This document shows positions 17,982 to 27,254 of a DNA stretch of 64,000 bases, piece by piece. The stretch comes from an uncultured Methanobrevibacter sp. (GTDB lineage: Archaea > Methanobacteriota > Methanobacteria > Methanobacteriales > Methanobacteriaceae), in assembly GCF_902788255.1 (NCBI RefSeq), contig NZ_CADAJR010000001.1, positions 1 through 64,000 of the forward strand. Direction: 5' to 3'. The notes beneath the pieces were generated by a model. That model worked only from the letters and a program-made list of their open reading frames with translations, did not search any database and was not told the origin of the DNA. The translations under genes were made by a program, and so were the position numbers. The number at the start of each line of letters is the position of its first letter. Position 1 is the stretch's first letter.

Positions 17982-19073
17982 TTAATCGCTGACGTCATAG
18001 TCGTCAATCAGCAGATAATCAAATTTCGGATGTTTGGCCTTGATTTCACTTAAAATTTTATCTTTCACGGCCTCCCTATCCGCATCAAAGTCAACAATAA
18101 TGTCGAAGGTAATCAAATCGTTCTCTTCATAAACAATGAAACCGTGTATCTCTAATACTTCCGGATATTTTGAAACAATATGGTACAAATCATCACGAAT
18201 TTCTTTGTATGTGTCATTATGGGCGTATATTCCAACAGTTAAAATTATTGAGAACTCTTTGGCTATTTTAGCGGAAACACTCCTTGATAACTTCTGGATG
18301 TCAAGTGCAGTAAGGGAATCATCGATTTCAATATGAACAGAACCCTGCATGTCTTCCGGTCCGTAATTATGTAAACTCAAATCATATGCTCCGTAAATGC
18401 CTGGAATTTCAAGAATTGATGCCTTGATTTTTTGGGATAATTCAGAATCAACACGGGCACCAATCATGCTGTCCAGGGTTTCCCTAAGCATATCTATACT
18501 TGCTTTGATAATTACTAATGAAATGATAACTCCAAGAATTCCTTCAAGGGAAATGTGGAAAAATATTGAAATTATAGCCGCAACCAAGGTTGAAAGGGAT
18601 AGTATTGCATCGAAAAGCGCGTCGCTACCTGAAGCCACAAGGGCCTGGGAGTTAATGTCTTCGCCCACACGTTTGACGTATTGGCCCAAAACCAATTTGA
18701 CAACAACTGCAACCGCAACAATTACAAGGGAAACTGTTGTGTAATTTGTGACATCCGGGGTGAATATTTTAGGCCAGGATTCCATCAGGGCGGTGATACC
18801 TGCCCACAGAACAATGGCTGCAATTATTACGGATGAAAAATATTCAATACGACCATATCCATATGGGTGGTCTTTATCGGGAGCCCTGCCTGCAAGCTTT
18901 GCTCCGATAATTGTGATTATGGATGACAATGCATCGGTTAAATTATTTACTGCATCCAAAGTAATCGCAATGGAATTGGTGGCAATACCGACAAATGCCT
19001 TAAATGCAACCAGAATAAGGTTAACAACAATACCTATTATACTTGTTTTTACAATTTTTTCCCTTCTTGACAT
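17982..19073 (-). CDS. Cation diffusion facilitator (CDF) family transporter (363 aa)
   Basis: The protein has six hydrophobic segments in the first ~210 residues with CDF metal-site motifs: 'LDAVNNLTDALSS' in helix II (about 39-51), 'DHPYGYGRIEYF' after it, and 'SGSDALFDAILS' in helix V (about 148-159). The DxxxD of each site can be read. The C-terminal cytoplasmic domain (about 215-363) is longer than usual and appears to hold two metal-binding-like ferredoxin folds. It likely exports Zn2+, Mn2+ or Fe2+ in exchange for protons. It is monocistronic and convergent with the SLC13-like gene. Confidence 0.88.
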   Translation of the reverse strand: MSRREKIVKTSIIGIVVNLILVAFKAFVGIATNSIAITLDAVNNLTDALSSIITIIGAKLAGRAPDKDHPYGYGRIEYFSSVIIAAIVLWAGITALMESWPKIFTPDVTNYTTVSLVIVAVAVVVKLVLGQYVKRVGEDINSQALVASGSDALFDAILSLSTLVAAIISIFFHISLEGILGVIISLVIIKASIDMLRETLDSMIGARVDSELSQKIKASILEIPGIYGAYDLSLHNYGPEDMQGSVHIEIDDSLTALDIQKLSRSVSAKIAKEFSIILTVGIYAHNDTYKEIRDDLYHIVSKYPEVLEIHGFIVYEENDLITFDIIVDFDADREAVKDKILSEIKAKHPKFDYLLIDDYDVSD

Positions 19074-19195
19074 GGAAATAGTTTAGAATTTTTATTGATT
19101 TAAATGTAATGGTGATGTATAATGGAGATTACTCAGCCGTTTGAAATGTTTGATTCAATTAAATGTATATTCTATGAAAATCATATGATAGTAAC

Positions 19196-20569
19196 ATGGC
19201 AAATAAAAATGTTGAACTGATGAGGGGAGAGCCTGAAATTGCGGTAAGAAAACTTGCAATTCCAATAATGATATCAATGCTTCTGACAGCATCATACAAT
19301 ATCGTCGACGGTATATGGGTTGCAGGATTGGGACAGGCTGCAATTGCGGGGATAGGTTTTGTAACACCGATATTCATGATTTTAAATGGTGTTAGTGTAG
19401 GATTGGGTAACGGTGCGACAAGCAGCATCAGCCGTGCGGTTGGTGCTAAAAACCATGATGGCGCCAGCAAATCCGCCGCACATTCCCTTTTTATATTTCT
19501 AATCGCATCCATAATACTGACCCTATTCTTAATCACAATTCAGGAGCCGCTTTTAAGGGCATACGGCGCATCAGGCCAGGCACTGGTTGAAGGTTTAAAA
19601 TATGGTACTCCTTTGTTTGCTGGATTGTTCGCTTTCATGTTTGGAAATGGTGGAAGCGGAATTTTGCGTGGTGAAGGAGACATGAAAAGGGCAATGTATG
19701 CAATGATTGTATCCGTTGTTCTGAATTTTATTTTGGATCCAGTGTTCATCTATGTTTTGGGTTTGGGCTCTGCCGGCGCATCACTTGCAACAATCGTAAG
19801 CTCTCTCGGTTCAGCAATGGTTATTATGTATTGGATATTGATAAAAAAGGACACTTACGTTGATGTAAACCTAAAGGAATTCAAGTTCGACTCCAAAATA
19901 GCAAAGGATATTCTAAAGGTTGGAATTCCATCTTCACTGGATATGCTGATGATGTCCATTGCAATGAGCTTTTATCTGATGTTCATTTCAGCAATCGGTG
20001 GGGAATACGGTATTGCAGCATTCACTTCCGGTCAAAGACTCTATTTGTTTGGAATCATGCCGTTGACTGCTGTGGGCAGTGCCGTTGCTACGGTAAGCGG
20101 AAGCTCCTTCGGTGCAAAGAACTGGGAGTTTCTTAAAAGAACCCACACCTACGGTACTAAGTTTGCCATGATGATGTCCCTTGCAATAACAGTTCTTTTG
20201 GTAATATTTGCCCCTCAACTCGCACTGATATTTGCATATACTCCGGATACTGCTCCACTGATTCCGGAAATCACTAATTTCCTGAGAATCGCTTCATTCG
20301 GACTATTGCTGGTAGGTATAGGTATGCCTTCAAACTTTTTCTATCAGGGAATCGGCCGTGGAACAACAAGCCTTGCCTGGACAATCATCAGGGAACTGAT
20401 TCTCACAGTAAGTTTCACATATCTCTTTGGAATGGTATTCAACTGGGGACTTACAGGTATCTGGATAGGTTTGGCTACAGGAAGGATAATAGCATCAATT
20501 TTTAACTACATATATGCAAGATACACAATAGCAAAGTTAAAGCCGGTAATGACTCAGGGAAGTGCTTGA
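19196..20569 (+). CDS. MATE family efflux transporter (457 aa)
   Basis: Twelve hydrophobic segments and two internally similar halves are visible. Typical MATE elements are 'VDGIWVAGLGQAAIAGIGF' near residues 38-56 and 'NGVSVGLGNGATSSISRAVGA' near 63-83, with the related second half after about residue 230 ('SFYLMFISAIGGEYGIAAF'). It probably exports cationic organic compounds using Na+ or H+. The ATG lacks a strong ribosome site; a 32-codon frame beginning at 19123 overlaps the start. The downstream DUF2115 gene starts next to its stop, so they form an operon. Confidence 0.88.
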   Translation: MANKNVELMRGEPEIAVRKLAIPIMISMLLTASYNIVDGIWVAGLGQAAIAGIGFVTPIFMILNGVSVGLGNGATSSISRAVGAKNHDGASKSAAHSLFIFLIASIILTLFLITIQEPLLRAYGASGQALVEGLKYGTPLFAGLFAFMFGNGGSGILRGEGDMKRAMYAMIVSVVLNFILDPVFIYVLGLGSAGASLATIVSSLGSAMVIMYWILIKKDTYVDVNLKEFKFDSKIAKDILKVGIPSSLDMLMMSIAMSFYLMFISAIGGEYGIAAFTSGQRLYLFGIMPLTAVGSAVATVSGSSFGAKNWEFLKRTHTYGTKFAMMMSLAITVLLVIFAPQLALIFAYTPDTAPLIPEITNFLRIASFGLLLVGIGMPSNFFYQGIGRGTTSLAWTIIRELILTVSFTYLFGMVFNWGLTGIWIGLATGRIIASIFNYIYARYTIAKLKPVMTQGSA

Positions 20570-20570
20570 A

Positions 20571-21107
20571 ATGGAAATGTATGATGACTTTTCTAATGTA
20601 ATATCCAATGAGGAAAGTATTTCATGCGATTCAATTCTGGAAATCTTAAAAAAGTATTCAACCACAATTTCAGTATTTGACTTGATGGCCGTTAACGCCG
20701 AGATGATTGAGGAAAGCAAATACGTTCAGGAAAATTACAAGGAAAAGAGTCATGGTGTTTATGCAAAATACTTTTTGGGTCGCTTAAAAGATATAAACAG
20801 TGACAATAATCATTATTCACATCCCGTTGATAAGGAAGAGTTCATCGATGCGGTTGCCACCTTAAAATCATATCACGTCAATGAGTCAATGACATCAAAA
20901 ACCAAATTTCCGCTAATCTATGGCATCATATCTATTTACACCACATTTGTTCTGGAAGAGCCTATCCATCCGGTGGGCACTCCGTTTCCGGGCTCACTGT
21001 ATGTTGAGGAACATGATGGTGTTTTCTACTGTCCGGTAAAGGATGCAAATCTAGAATCTCCTAATGCAGTATGTAAAATGTGCATTGCCGAACAGTTGGA
21101 TTTTTAA
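20571..21107 (+). CDS. DUF2115 (UPF0305) family protein (178 aa)
   Basis: The protein matches the methanogen DUF2115 family. There is an N-terminal helical region and 'LMAVNAEMIEESKYVQENY' near 40-58. The C-terminal cysteine-containing block is 'GTPFPGSLYVEEHDGVFYCPVKDAN' followed by 'CKMCIAEQ'. Three Cys residues (about 156, 168 and 171) could bind a metal. Function is unknown; members occur almost only in methanogens. The ATG at 20571 is chosen one base after the MATE stop; GTG at 20562 is possible. Its stop codon overlaps that of the convergent gene. Confidence 0.8.
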   Translation: MEMYDDFSNVISNEESISCDSILEILKKYSTTISVFDLMAVNAEMIEESKYVQENYKEKSHGVYAKYFLGRLKDINSDNNHYSHPVDKEEFIDAVATLKSYHVNESMTSKTKFPLIYGIISIYTTFVLEEPIHPVGTPFPGSLYVEEHDGVFYCPVKDANLESPNAVCKMCIAEQLDF

Positions 21108-22048
21108 AACACCAAATCAGGTTTGTTTTTTGTCTGATATGAATACCATGTACTGTTTTCAATTAATGATTCACGTGCTAAAAAGACAATGATTTCTTCT
21201 GATTCTCCGTTTTTTGTTATTTCGGATTCCACATAATTGTAAAGCTCAATCATCCTTTTGTGATCATTGATTGTGTAGGTCAAGGACATTTTTCCATAAT
21301 AGCTGCTGGTAAAAAGTGCGATTGCAGACATTGTTCCGACAACTATCTTCAAGATGGCCCGAACCGCATTGATGTTAAGGTTTCCCGGAGTTTGGGTGTA
21401 TACATAAATCTCAAATCCTAATGTAAAGATATATGCCAGGATTGTAATTACCAGTACGACATTTGCGGTTCGGTTGTCCGTGTATTTTTTGTTTTCAGCA
21501 TTAACAAGTGCACTGCCGCGGTATGATTTTTGATCCAATATCCAAAAGTTCAGTATTGGATTTTTTTCAGGGTTTTGCATTTTAGGCACTGTTTTTAAGA
21601 CGGATTCGATCCATGGAAGTGACTGTTTAATAAACCAGGGCAGTATTTCAACAACCTGCCTTTGAACGCCTGCCACCGAAAGGAAAAATTGGATACGCAG
21701 AGTTTCTGCAAGAACACGGTACTCAATGTATTTTCTGTGGTATTCGGAATTGTCGGCTATTTTTCTGATGATAAACAAAAAGACAATCATTACCAAACAT
21801 GCAAGAATGAGCCCATGAAGTTCCGCCTCGTCATATAAAAGGAAAAACATTGTCAGCAGTGTTCCGGAAACCGCCAATACAAATAGGACTCTTTGATGTT
21901 TTTTTGCATTTTCAATGCTTAAAACGTCAGCCGCACCATACAACTCATCAATGAACTTTAGTGTAGGGTCACTAATCTCTCCTGTGATGTGAGTTAGTGG
22001 CTGAGTCAGTTCCTCCTTGTCTTTGTAAAAAATATCTTTTCTTTTCAT
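21104..22048 (-). CDS. SLATT-like membrane protein (314 aa)
   Basis: Two close hydrophobic segments (about 53-72 and 78-95) are followed by 'YIEYRVLAETLRIQFFLSVAG' (about 106-126), the pattern of SLATT-type two-helix proteins ('YR.LAE.LR...'). A second pair of helices (about 200-220 and 232-255) and a C-terminal 'ARESLIENSTWY' motif match related stand-alone proteins that carry 'REALxENgxW'. SLATT domains are known or proposed pore-forming effectors in nucleotide-signalling defence systems, but no cyclase or sensor gene is adjacent here. Function is therefore only suggested. It precedes no gene on its strand, and the GNAT and C_GCAxxG genes lie upstream on the same strand. Confidence 0.6.
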   Translation of the reverse strand: MKRKDIFYKDKEELTQPLTHITGEISDPTLKFIDELYGAADVLSIENAKKHQRVLFVLAVSGTLLTMFFLLYDEAELHGLILACLVMIVFLFIIRKIADNSEYHRKYIEYRVLAETLRIQFFLSVAGVQRQVVEILPWFIKQSLPWIESVLKTVPKMQNPEKNPILNFWILDQKSYRGSALVNAENKKYTDNRTANVVLVITILAYIFTLGFEIYVYTQTPGNLNINAVRAILKIVVGTMSAIALFTSSYYGKMSLTYTINDHKRMIELYNYVESEITKNGESEEIIVFLARESLIENSTWYSYQTKNKPDLVF

Positions 22049-22054
22049 TGTATC

Positions 22055-22531
22055 TTACTTGGCCAATCTTTTTAGGGTATCTCCGGTGATTCTGTACACT
22101 GTCCACTCGTCCATGGGTTCGGCGCCCAGTGAAAGGTAAAAGTCAATGCTCGGTTTGTTCCAGTCAAGACACCACCATTCGAGCCTGCCGCAGTTTCTCT
22201 CAACAGCTATTGATGCCAATTTTTTAATCAAACCCTTGCCATAACCTTTCCCACGATATTCCGGTTTGACAAACAGGTCTTCAAGGTATATCCCTGCCTT
22301 TCCAAGAAATGTTGAGAAATTGTGGAAAAACAGTGCGAATCCGACTTCAACATCATCTTCAAGTGCAAATATTACCTCTGCAACTTTTTTTTCAAAAATC
22401 CATTCATTAAGCAGTTCTTCTGTCGCAACGACCTCATCAAGCATATCTTCATATTCCGCCAATTGTCTGATGAAATCCAAAATCAGGGTCAAATCGTCCT
22501 CTGTTGCAAATCGGAATTGCTTTTCTATCAT
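22055..22531 (-). CDS. GNAT family N-acetyltransferase (158 aa)
   Basis: The acetyl-CoA-binding motif 'VKPEYRGKGYGKGLIKKLA' lies at about 92-110, preceded by 'GIYLEDLFV' and followed by 'RLEWWCLDWNKPSIDFYLSLGA', the layout of the spermidine/diamine acetyltransferase-like group. The substrate could be a polyamine or thialysine-like amine, judged from overall similarity only. The gene lies between the SLATT-like and C_GCAxxG genes with short gaps (6 and 7 bp), so all three are probably co-transcribed. Confidence 0.85.
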   Translation of the reverse strand: MIEKQFRFATEDDLTLILDFIRQLAEYEDMLDEVVATEELLNEWIFEKKVAEVIFALEDDVEVGFALFFHNFSTFLGKAGIYLEDLFVKPEYRGKGYGKGLIKKLASIAVERNCGRLEWWCLDWNKPSIDFYLSLGAEPMDEWTVYRITGDTLKRLAK

Positions 22532-22538
22532 CTAATCC

Positions 22539-22937
22539 CTATTCATCCAAAATATCTGCCATCTTGTTTGCAATGAATACGCAGCAGTCGACACAAGGGG
22601 ATTTGTCTTCACCGTTTTTACTTATTATGTCGCATCTGACGGTTCCGTATTCTTCTTTAAATGCATTGAAGAGCTCTTTTGCATTGGATTTGATTTTTGC
22701 CGGATCATCGTTAATCAATCCGTTTGCCATCAATGCACCGGTCAGCGCTCCGCAGGTTCCCTCATCGAATGTTCCGCCCATTCCACCTGCAAATCCGCAG
22801 GCCAATTTTACCATTTCCTTTTGTGTGATGTCGACATCTGCTGTTTCACAAAGACCCATTAAAGTTGACTCGGAACAGCTTTTGAATTCACGGTATTCTC
22901 GTATTTTCTGTTCTAGAATTTCTTTGTCAAGTTTCAT
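22539..22937 (-). CDS. C_GCAxxG_C_C family redox-type protein (132 aa)
   Basis: The protein has the Cys pattern of this family: Cys in 'SCSEST' (about 20), 'ACGFAGGMGG' (about 46), 'GTCGALTGA' (the GCAxxG-like core, about 60-67) and a C-terminal 'CDIISKNGEDKSPCVDCC' (about 101-118). Such proteins are thought to bind a metal or Fe-S centre, but their reaction is unknown. A strong ribosome site (GGAGAG) precedes the ATG. It is the first gene of the three-gene minus-strand unit and is divergent from cfbD. Confidence 0.82.
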   Translation of the reverse strand: MKLDKEILEQKIREYREFKSCSESTLMGLCETADVDITQKEMVKLACGFAGGMGGTFDEGTCGALTGALMANGLINDDPAKIKSNAKELFNAFKEEYGTVRCDIISKNGEDKSPCVDCCVFIANKMADILDE

Positions 22938-23014
22938 GATGCTCTCTCCAAATGTTAATTGTATAATTATATTAATGACGAATTTTAAATATTTATTTGT
23001 TGATTTAGAAAAAG

Positions 23015-24100
23015 GTGATAAAAATTATACATCCAAGACCAAGTCCAATTGCTGCTACTCTTTACACTTTAAGAGACATGAATGTTGATGTAATTATAAT
23101 GCACGGACCTACAGGCTGTTGTTTTAGAACAGCAAGACTTCTTGAAGGAGATGGGGTGCGTGTTGTAACTACTGGAATGTCAGAAAACGATTTTATTTTG
23201 GGCGCCGGTGAAAAGCTGGTTGAGACACTGACCGAAGCCTATGAGACATTCAAACCTGAACTGATGGGAATTGCAGGAACCTGCGCAAGTATGATTATCG
23301 GTGAGGATTTAAAGGAGGCCATTGCAACTGCAGACCTGCCATGTACTGTAATCCCTGTTGAATCCCATGGGGGATCCGGTGAAGGGGACAATACTGTTGG
23401 TGCGATAATGGCGCTGGATGCGGCAGTTGAGGCAGGTGTTATTCCACGTGAGGAATCAGACAGGCAAATTGAGATGCTTGAAAAGGCAACTGAAGTTGAA
23501 AAGACCCGTGGAATGGCACAGGGAAAATACATTAAACCTAATTTTGGAGATTCAAAGGAAAAGGTTGCAAAAACTGTTGTCCAGGCACTTAAGGACAATA
23601 AAAAGGTGGCATTTGTACTTAACGTTAAAAAGGAAACATCATACTTGTTTGCTGATATCATTAATTTTGATTATAATGAAATAAATCCGGACAACAAGCC
23701 GGTCTTTGTTGCCAATCTTGACGAAAACATTGGTCTTCCAAGAATCAGGCAGCATGCGGTCAACATCAAAAATCAGTTGGATATTGAACCGGATTTTATC
23801 ACTGGTGGACTTGACGAATATCCTATAACTGCAAATAAGGCTGCAGAATGCCTGAAAGATGAGGATTTGGATTTGATTGTGGTGTTTGGTGTTCCACATG
23901 CATTTCCAATTGAGGAGTTTGACATTGAATCCGTGGCAGTAACCGATGGACCACGTCTGGTGCAACCCCTTAAAGAGCTGGGCTACACCCATGTCGTTGC
24001 GGAGCTTGATGCACATTCAAAAACATTGGGAACAGATGAAATAGTGTTTTCGGACTTTGGAGGAATGATTAGATCAGCTATCGGGTGGTTGAACGAATGA
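23015..24100 (+). CDS. cfbD: Ni-sirohydrochlorin a,c-diamide reductive cyclase catalytic subunit CfbD
   Basis: This nitrogenase-component-1-like protein catalyses the six-electron ring reduction and lactam formation in coenzyme F430 synthesis, with CfbC as the ATP-dependent reductase. The Cys residues expected to ligate the Fe-S cluster are in '[10 protein letters not shown]' (35-36) and 'AGTCASMI' (90). '[13 protein letters not shown]' near 115-127 is also characteristic. About 361 aa is the family length. GTG at 23015 is the only conventional start; a GGTGAT element overlaps it. hisH follows with a 4-bp overlap. CfbC and CfbE are not in the window. Confidence 0.93.
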   Translation: MIKIIHPRPSPIAATLYTLRDMNVDVIIMHGPTGCCFRTARLLEGDGVRVVTTGMSENDFILGAGEKLVETLTEAYETFKPELMGIAGTCASMIIGEDLKEAIATADLPCTVIPVESHGGSGEGDNTVGAIMALDAAVEAGVIPREESDRQIEMLEKATEVEKTRGMAQGKYIKPNFGDSKEKVAKTVVQALKDNKKVAFVLNVKKETSYLFADIINFDYNEINPDNKPVFVANLDENIGLPRIRQHAVNIKNQLDIEPDFITGGLDEYPITANKAAECLKDEDLDLIVVFGVPHAFPIEEFDIESVAVTDGPRLVQPLKELGYTHVVAELDAHSKTLGTDEIVFSDFGGMIRSAIGWLNE

Positions 24101-24693
24101 TTACAATAATAGACTATAAAAGCGGCAATTTAAAAAGCATATCAAACGGATTTAAAAAGATAGGTGCCGATTATCAAATCACTGACGATAAGGAGTTAAT
24201 AGCAGACAGTGACTATCTTGTATTGCCAGGTGTGGGAGCATTTGGAAGTGCAATGGAAAACCTTGAGGCATTCAGGGATGTCATCTCAGAGCATGTGGCA
24301 AGCGACAAGCCATTTTTGGGAATATGTCTCGGTCAGCAGGTGCTTATGAGTGAAAGCGAGGAATCACCAAATGTCAGGGGACTGGACTTGTTTAAGGGCA
24401 ATGTGGAATTGCTGAAAGGTGACGTAAAGATACCTCACATGGGATGGAACAGGCTGAAGGTCACAAATTCATCACCTATTCTTGAGGGAATCGATGGTGA
24501 GTACTTCTATTTTGTGCATTCATATCATGTGATTCCGGACGATGATGAAATAATCGCAGGTGTGTGCGACTATGGAGGGGATGTGGTTGCATCATTAAGT
24601 CAGAACAATCTGTTTTCAACACAGTTTCACCCTGAAAAAAGCGGTAAGGCAGGATTAAAGATTTTAAAGAATTTCACTAACTTGGAGATATAA
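24097..24693 (+). CDS. hisH: Imidazole glycerol phosphate synthase subunit HisH
   Basis: This class I glutamine amidotransferase has the nucleophile in 'GICLGQQ' (Cys at about 77), the oxyanion loop '[11 protein letters not shown]' (43-53), and the catalytic His and Glu in 'FHPEKSG' (about 178-184). It supplies ammonia to HisF in histidine synthesis. The start ATG overlaps the cfbD stop. HisF is not present in the window. Placement in a cofactor operon is unusual for a histidine gene but the motifs are complete. Confidence 0.92.
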   Translation: MITIIDYKSGNLKSISNGFKKIGADYQITDDKELIADSDYLVLPGVGAFGSAMENLEAFRDVISEHVASDKPFLGICLGQQVLMSESEESPNVRGLDLFKGNVELLKGDVKIPHMGWNRLKVTNSSPILEGIDGEYFYFVHSYHVIPDDDEIIAGVCDYGGDVVASLSQNNLFSTQFHPEKSGKAGLKILKNFTNLEI

Positions 24694-24695
24694 CA

Positions 24696-26060
24696 ATGGA
24701 TATTGAAGGTTTTGTAAGAGCAAGAATTGATGATTATTCATATGATGAACTGGCAGACATTCTTGCAGTAAGAATACGTGAATACAAAAAGATTTCAGAG
24801 GAAAACTCTCATGAAATGGCAAAGGCAGTAATAGACGAAGTCGAAACCACATTAAGATTACGTGACAGTGATGATGAATTTCTTAAGGAAATCGTTGACA
24901 TCAACAAATCGGATGTGCTAATGGGGGAAATGGGTGTCGGCTCAAGAGGAGCCGGAGACTTTTTCGTCCACAGGAAAATCGCAGAAATCGTTGCATCAAC
25001 CAACACTGCATCACTTGTCAATCCTTCAGAGCAGGATGACGGTGGGGTGGTGAAGGCACCTGTAAGCAATGATGAGGTCTATATTACAACAGCAGTTGAC
25101 GGAATTCACTCAAGACTGAGTGAATATCCTTTCCTTGGAGGATTTCATGTAACCCGTGCCACACTCCGGGATGTCTGTGTAATGGGAGCGGATCCTGTTG
25201 CTATATTGAGTGATGTTCACCTTGCAGATGATGGGGACGTTTCCAAGATATTTGACTTTACAGCAGGTGTCGCTGCAGTATCAGAACTTGTTGATGTGCC
25301 GATTGTCGCTGGAAGTACCCTACGTGTTGGAGGGGACATGGTTTTAGGTGACAGGTTCGTTTCAGCCGTTGGAAGTGTGGGTGTTTCACCGTATCCTCCA
25401 ACCGCAAGAAAAGGAGCTACAGACGGTGATGTGATTCTTTTAACTGAAGGTTCAGGTGGAGGAACAATCACAACCACTGCTTTGTATAACGGATTCTTTG
25501 ATGTTGTGTGGGATACAATGAACGTTAACTTTGTACAGGCATCACATGCCCTTTTTGAAGCTGATTTGGTCAAGGACATTCATGCCATGACTGATGTTAC
25601 AAATGGAGGGCTCAGAGGAGATGCCCATGAGATATCAAATACAACCGGTGTCGGTTTGGAGTTCTATGAAAAAGAAATCAGAAACATGGTGGCTCCTAAT
25701 GTATTGAACATGCTTGAAACATTGAATATCGACCCATTGGGAGTATCAACAGACTCATTAATGCTGATTGTACCTCCTGAAATTGTAGAAGACATCAAAC
25801 GTGCAGTTGGAAAATATGATGTTGCAATATCCGAAATAGGCGAGGTCAACACTTCAGGCGAACCTATTTTAATCAAAGAGGATGATTCAACAGAAAAATT
25901 GGTTCCTCTATTCAGGGAAGCTGCCTATACCAAAATTAAAAAGTTGGTTGGTGAGACAACACCTGAAGACTTCGAAGAAATGAAACAGAAAGTTCAGGAG
26001 GCTTCAGATAAGGCAATTGCCAAAAAAGAAAAAGTAATTGAGTATGTTAGAAAAAATTAA
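24696..26060 (+). CDS. AIR synthase-related (PurM/HypE/SelD superfamily) protein (454 aa)
   Basis: Both halves of the PurM-like fold are visible: the N-terminal ATP-binding domain with 'AVDGIHSRL' and 'RDVCVMGADPVAILSDVHL' (about 129-176), and the C-terminal domain with 'MTDVTNGGLRGDAHEIS' (about 297-313). An additional N-terminal helical region (about 1-75) and a C-terminal coiled-coil tail (about 420-454) distinguish it from purM and hypE. Methanogens have several such paralogues of unknown substrate. It follows hisH by two bases, so cfbD-hisH and this gene form one operon. A link to F430 or hydrogenase maturation is possible but unproved. Confidence 0.78.
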   Translation: MDIEGFVRARIDDYSYDELADILAVRIREYKKISEENSHEMAKAVIDEVETTLRLRDSDDEFLKEIVDINKSDVLMGEMGVGSRGAGDFFVHRKIAEIVASTNTASLVNPSEQDDGGVVKAPVSNDEVYITTAVDGIHSRLSEYPFLGGFHVTRATLRDVCVMGADPVAILSDVHLADDGDVSKIFDFTAGVAAVSELVDVPIVAGSTLRVGGDMVLGDRFVSAVGSVGVSPYPPTARKGATDGDVILLTEGSGGGTITTTALYNGFFDVVWDTMNVNFVQASHALFEADLVKDIHAMTDVTNGGLRGDAHEISNTTGVGLEFYEKEIRNMVAPNVLNMLETLNIDPLGVSTDSLMLIVPPEIVEDIKRAVGKYDVAISEIGEVNTSGEPILIKEDDSTEKLVPLFREAAYTKIKKLVGETTPEDFEEMKQKVQEASDKAIAKKEKVIEYVRKN

Positions 26061-26085
26061 TTGAAGAAAAATTCATATTTTTCTT

Positions 26086-26217
26086 CTACATTTTTCCACA
26101 TTCGACTGAAATTTGACGGTCTCTTCTAAATTTTCCAGGGCCAAAGCGGGATTTTCTCATTCCTCTTTTTTCATATTCTTGAAATCTTTTTTTCATACGT
26201 CTTTCTACACCATTCAT
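26086..26217 (-). CDS. Small, very basic hypothetical protein (43 aa)
   Basis: A short frame begins at ATG 26217, four bases after an AAGGTGAT ribosome site; an ATG at 26223 overlaps that site. The product is highly rich in Arg and Lys ('ERRMKKRFQEYEKRGMRKSRFGPGKFRRD') with no Cys pair, which suggests nucleic acid or ribosome binding. No family is recognised. It lies between the AIR synthase-like gene (convergent) and the protease gene (upstream on the same strand). Ribosome site and composition support coding, but conservation must decide. Confidence 0.45.
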   Translation of the reverse strand: MNGVERRMKKRFQEYEKRGMRKSRFGPGKFRRDRQISVECGKM

Positions 26218-26272
26218 TTTCATCACCTTCTGCTCATTACTCTCGTTTGATTTTATTAATATAAATATTTTT

Positions 26273-27136
26273 TTATTCTGCAGTTCCAATGGCATAATAT
26301 TCTCCATTTTGATTAACAAATAGTTTGTATTGAGGTTTGTGATTAAAATAACTCAAATAAGCGTGATGAATAGATAAGACGATGTCCTGGAGGTTTTCAT
26401 CATCTTCTAAATATTTAATTTTTAAACCAATTTCTTGACATTTCTTTGCAGATAAGTTTTGGCTATGGTTTTTTGTAGTTTCACTCGTAATTAATTCATT
26501 TTTAATTTGATTAATTTCTTTTTCATTGTTTTCTTTAAACATGGAATACTTTAATGATTTTTCTAAAATATACTCTGACCATTTAATTGCCTTTTCACAT
26601 TCGATTAATATATTTTCAGGATATTTGTCAAGTAATATTTCCCAAAATGGTATCAGTTCTGGATGTGTAGCAGTTTCCTTTTTTGCTAATTCGAATTCTT
26701 CAATAATATCTTTAGCAGCTAAATCTGATACTTGTGGATCGACTGACCCTAAACTTGAATGTTTTCCCATTAAAATTTCTTTACATGAGCATGCAATCAT
26801 TGTTCCGCCGGACATTGATATCTGAGGGATAATTGCTCTTATATTGTCTCCAAAAACGGAGTGGAGATAATCAATTATGGATTCAGTTGCTGCTACGGAT
26901 CCTCCTGGTGTGTGAAGTATCAAATCTAAACCTTTTGATTTGTCTAAATCTTTAATAACATTCATGAATCCATTTTTATCATAATCATCGATTGAAGTTT
27001 CTTCAGTATCTTGTGTTAAGAAGCTTGAAGAATAAATTATTACATTTCTACCGGTAATTTCATGTAACTTTTTTGTATAACTTATTACAGTACTAATTGG
27101 ATTATTTTCTTTTTCTATTTCACTAAATGATGGCAT
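26273..27136 (-). CDS. Serine dehydrogenase proteinase-type (SDH/ClpP-fold) protein (287 aa)
   Basis: The fold is that of SppA/ClpP-like serine peptidases. 'LILHTPGGSVAATE' near residues 82-95 is the oxyanion loop, 'ISMSGGTMIACSC' near 117-129 holds the nucleophile Ser, and 'SSLGSVDPQ' near 139-147 also matches the family. The ATG at 27136 follows an AGAGGAT site and gives the family N-terminus ('MPSF.EI', 'KKLHEITGRNVIIY'). An upstream-extended frame to 27289 has no family match. No signal peptide is present. The substrate is unknown; cytosolic membrane-protein quality control is one proposal for relatives. Confidence 0.82.
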   Translation of the reverse strand: MPSFSEIEKENNPISTVISYTKKLHEITGRNVIIYSSSFLTQDTEETSIDDYDKNGFMNVIKDLDKSKGLDLILHTPGGSVAATESIIDYLHSVFGDNIRAIIPQISMSGGTMIACSCKEILMGKHSSLGSVDPQVSDLAAKDIIEEFELAKKETATHPELIPFWEILLDKYPENILIECEKAIKWSEYILEKSLKYSMFKENNEKEINQIKNELITSETTKNHSQNLSAKKCQEIGLKIKYLEDDENLQDIVLSIHHAYLSYFNHKPQYKLFVNQNGEYYAIGTAE

Positions 27137-27254
27137 TATTAATCCTCTTGGTATTTGGTATTGTTTAATCTCATTATCAACTTTGTCAAAATCATCGATG
27201 AAACAACCACTTTTGTAATAGTGAATAGGGTGGTGTTTAAATATACAATTTTTT

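Noticed and set aside
19123-19221. 32-codon frame overlapping the MATE start, possible leader peptide
   Set aside because: It has no clear ribosome site and no regulatory codon pattern; it is most likely chance.
22504-23088. 194-residue plus-strand frame across the GNAT/C_GCAxxG region
   Set aside because: It is antisense to the clearly recognised C_GCAxxG gene and runs into cfbD.
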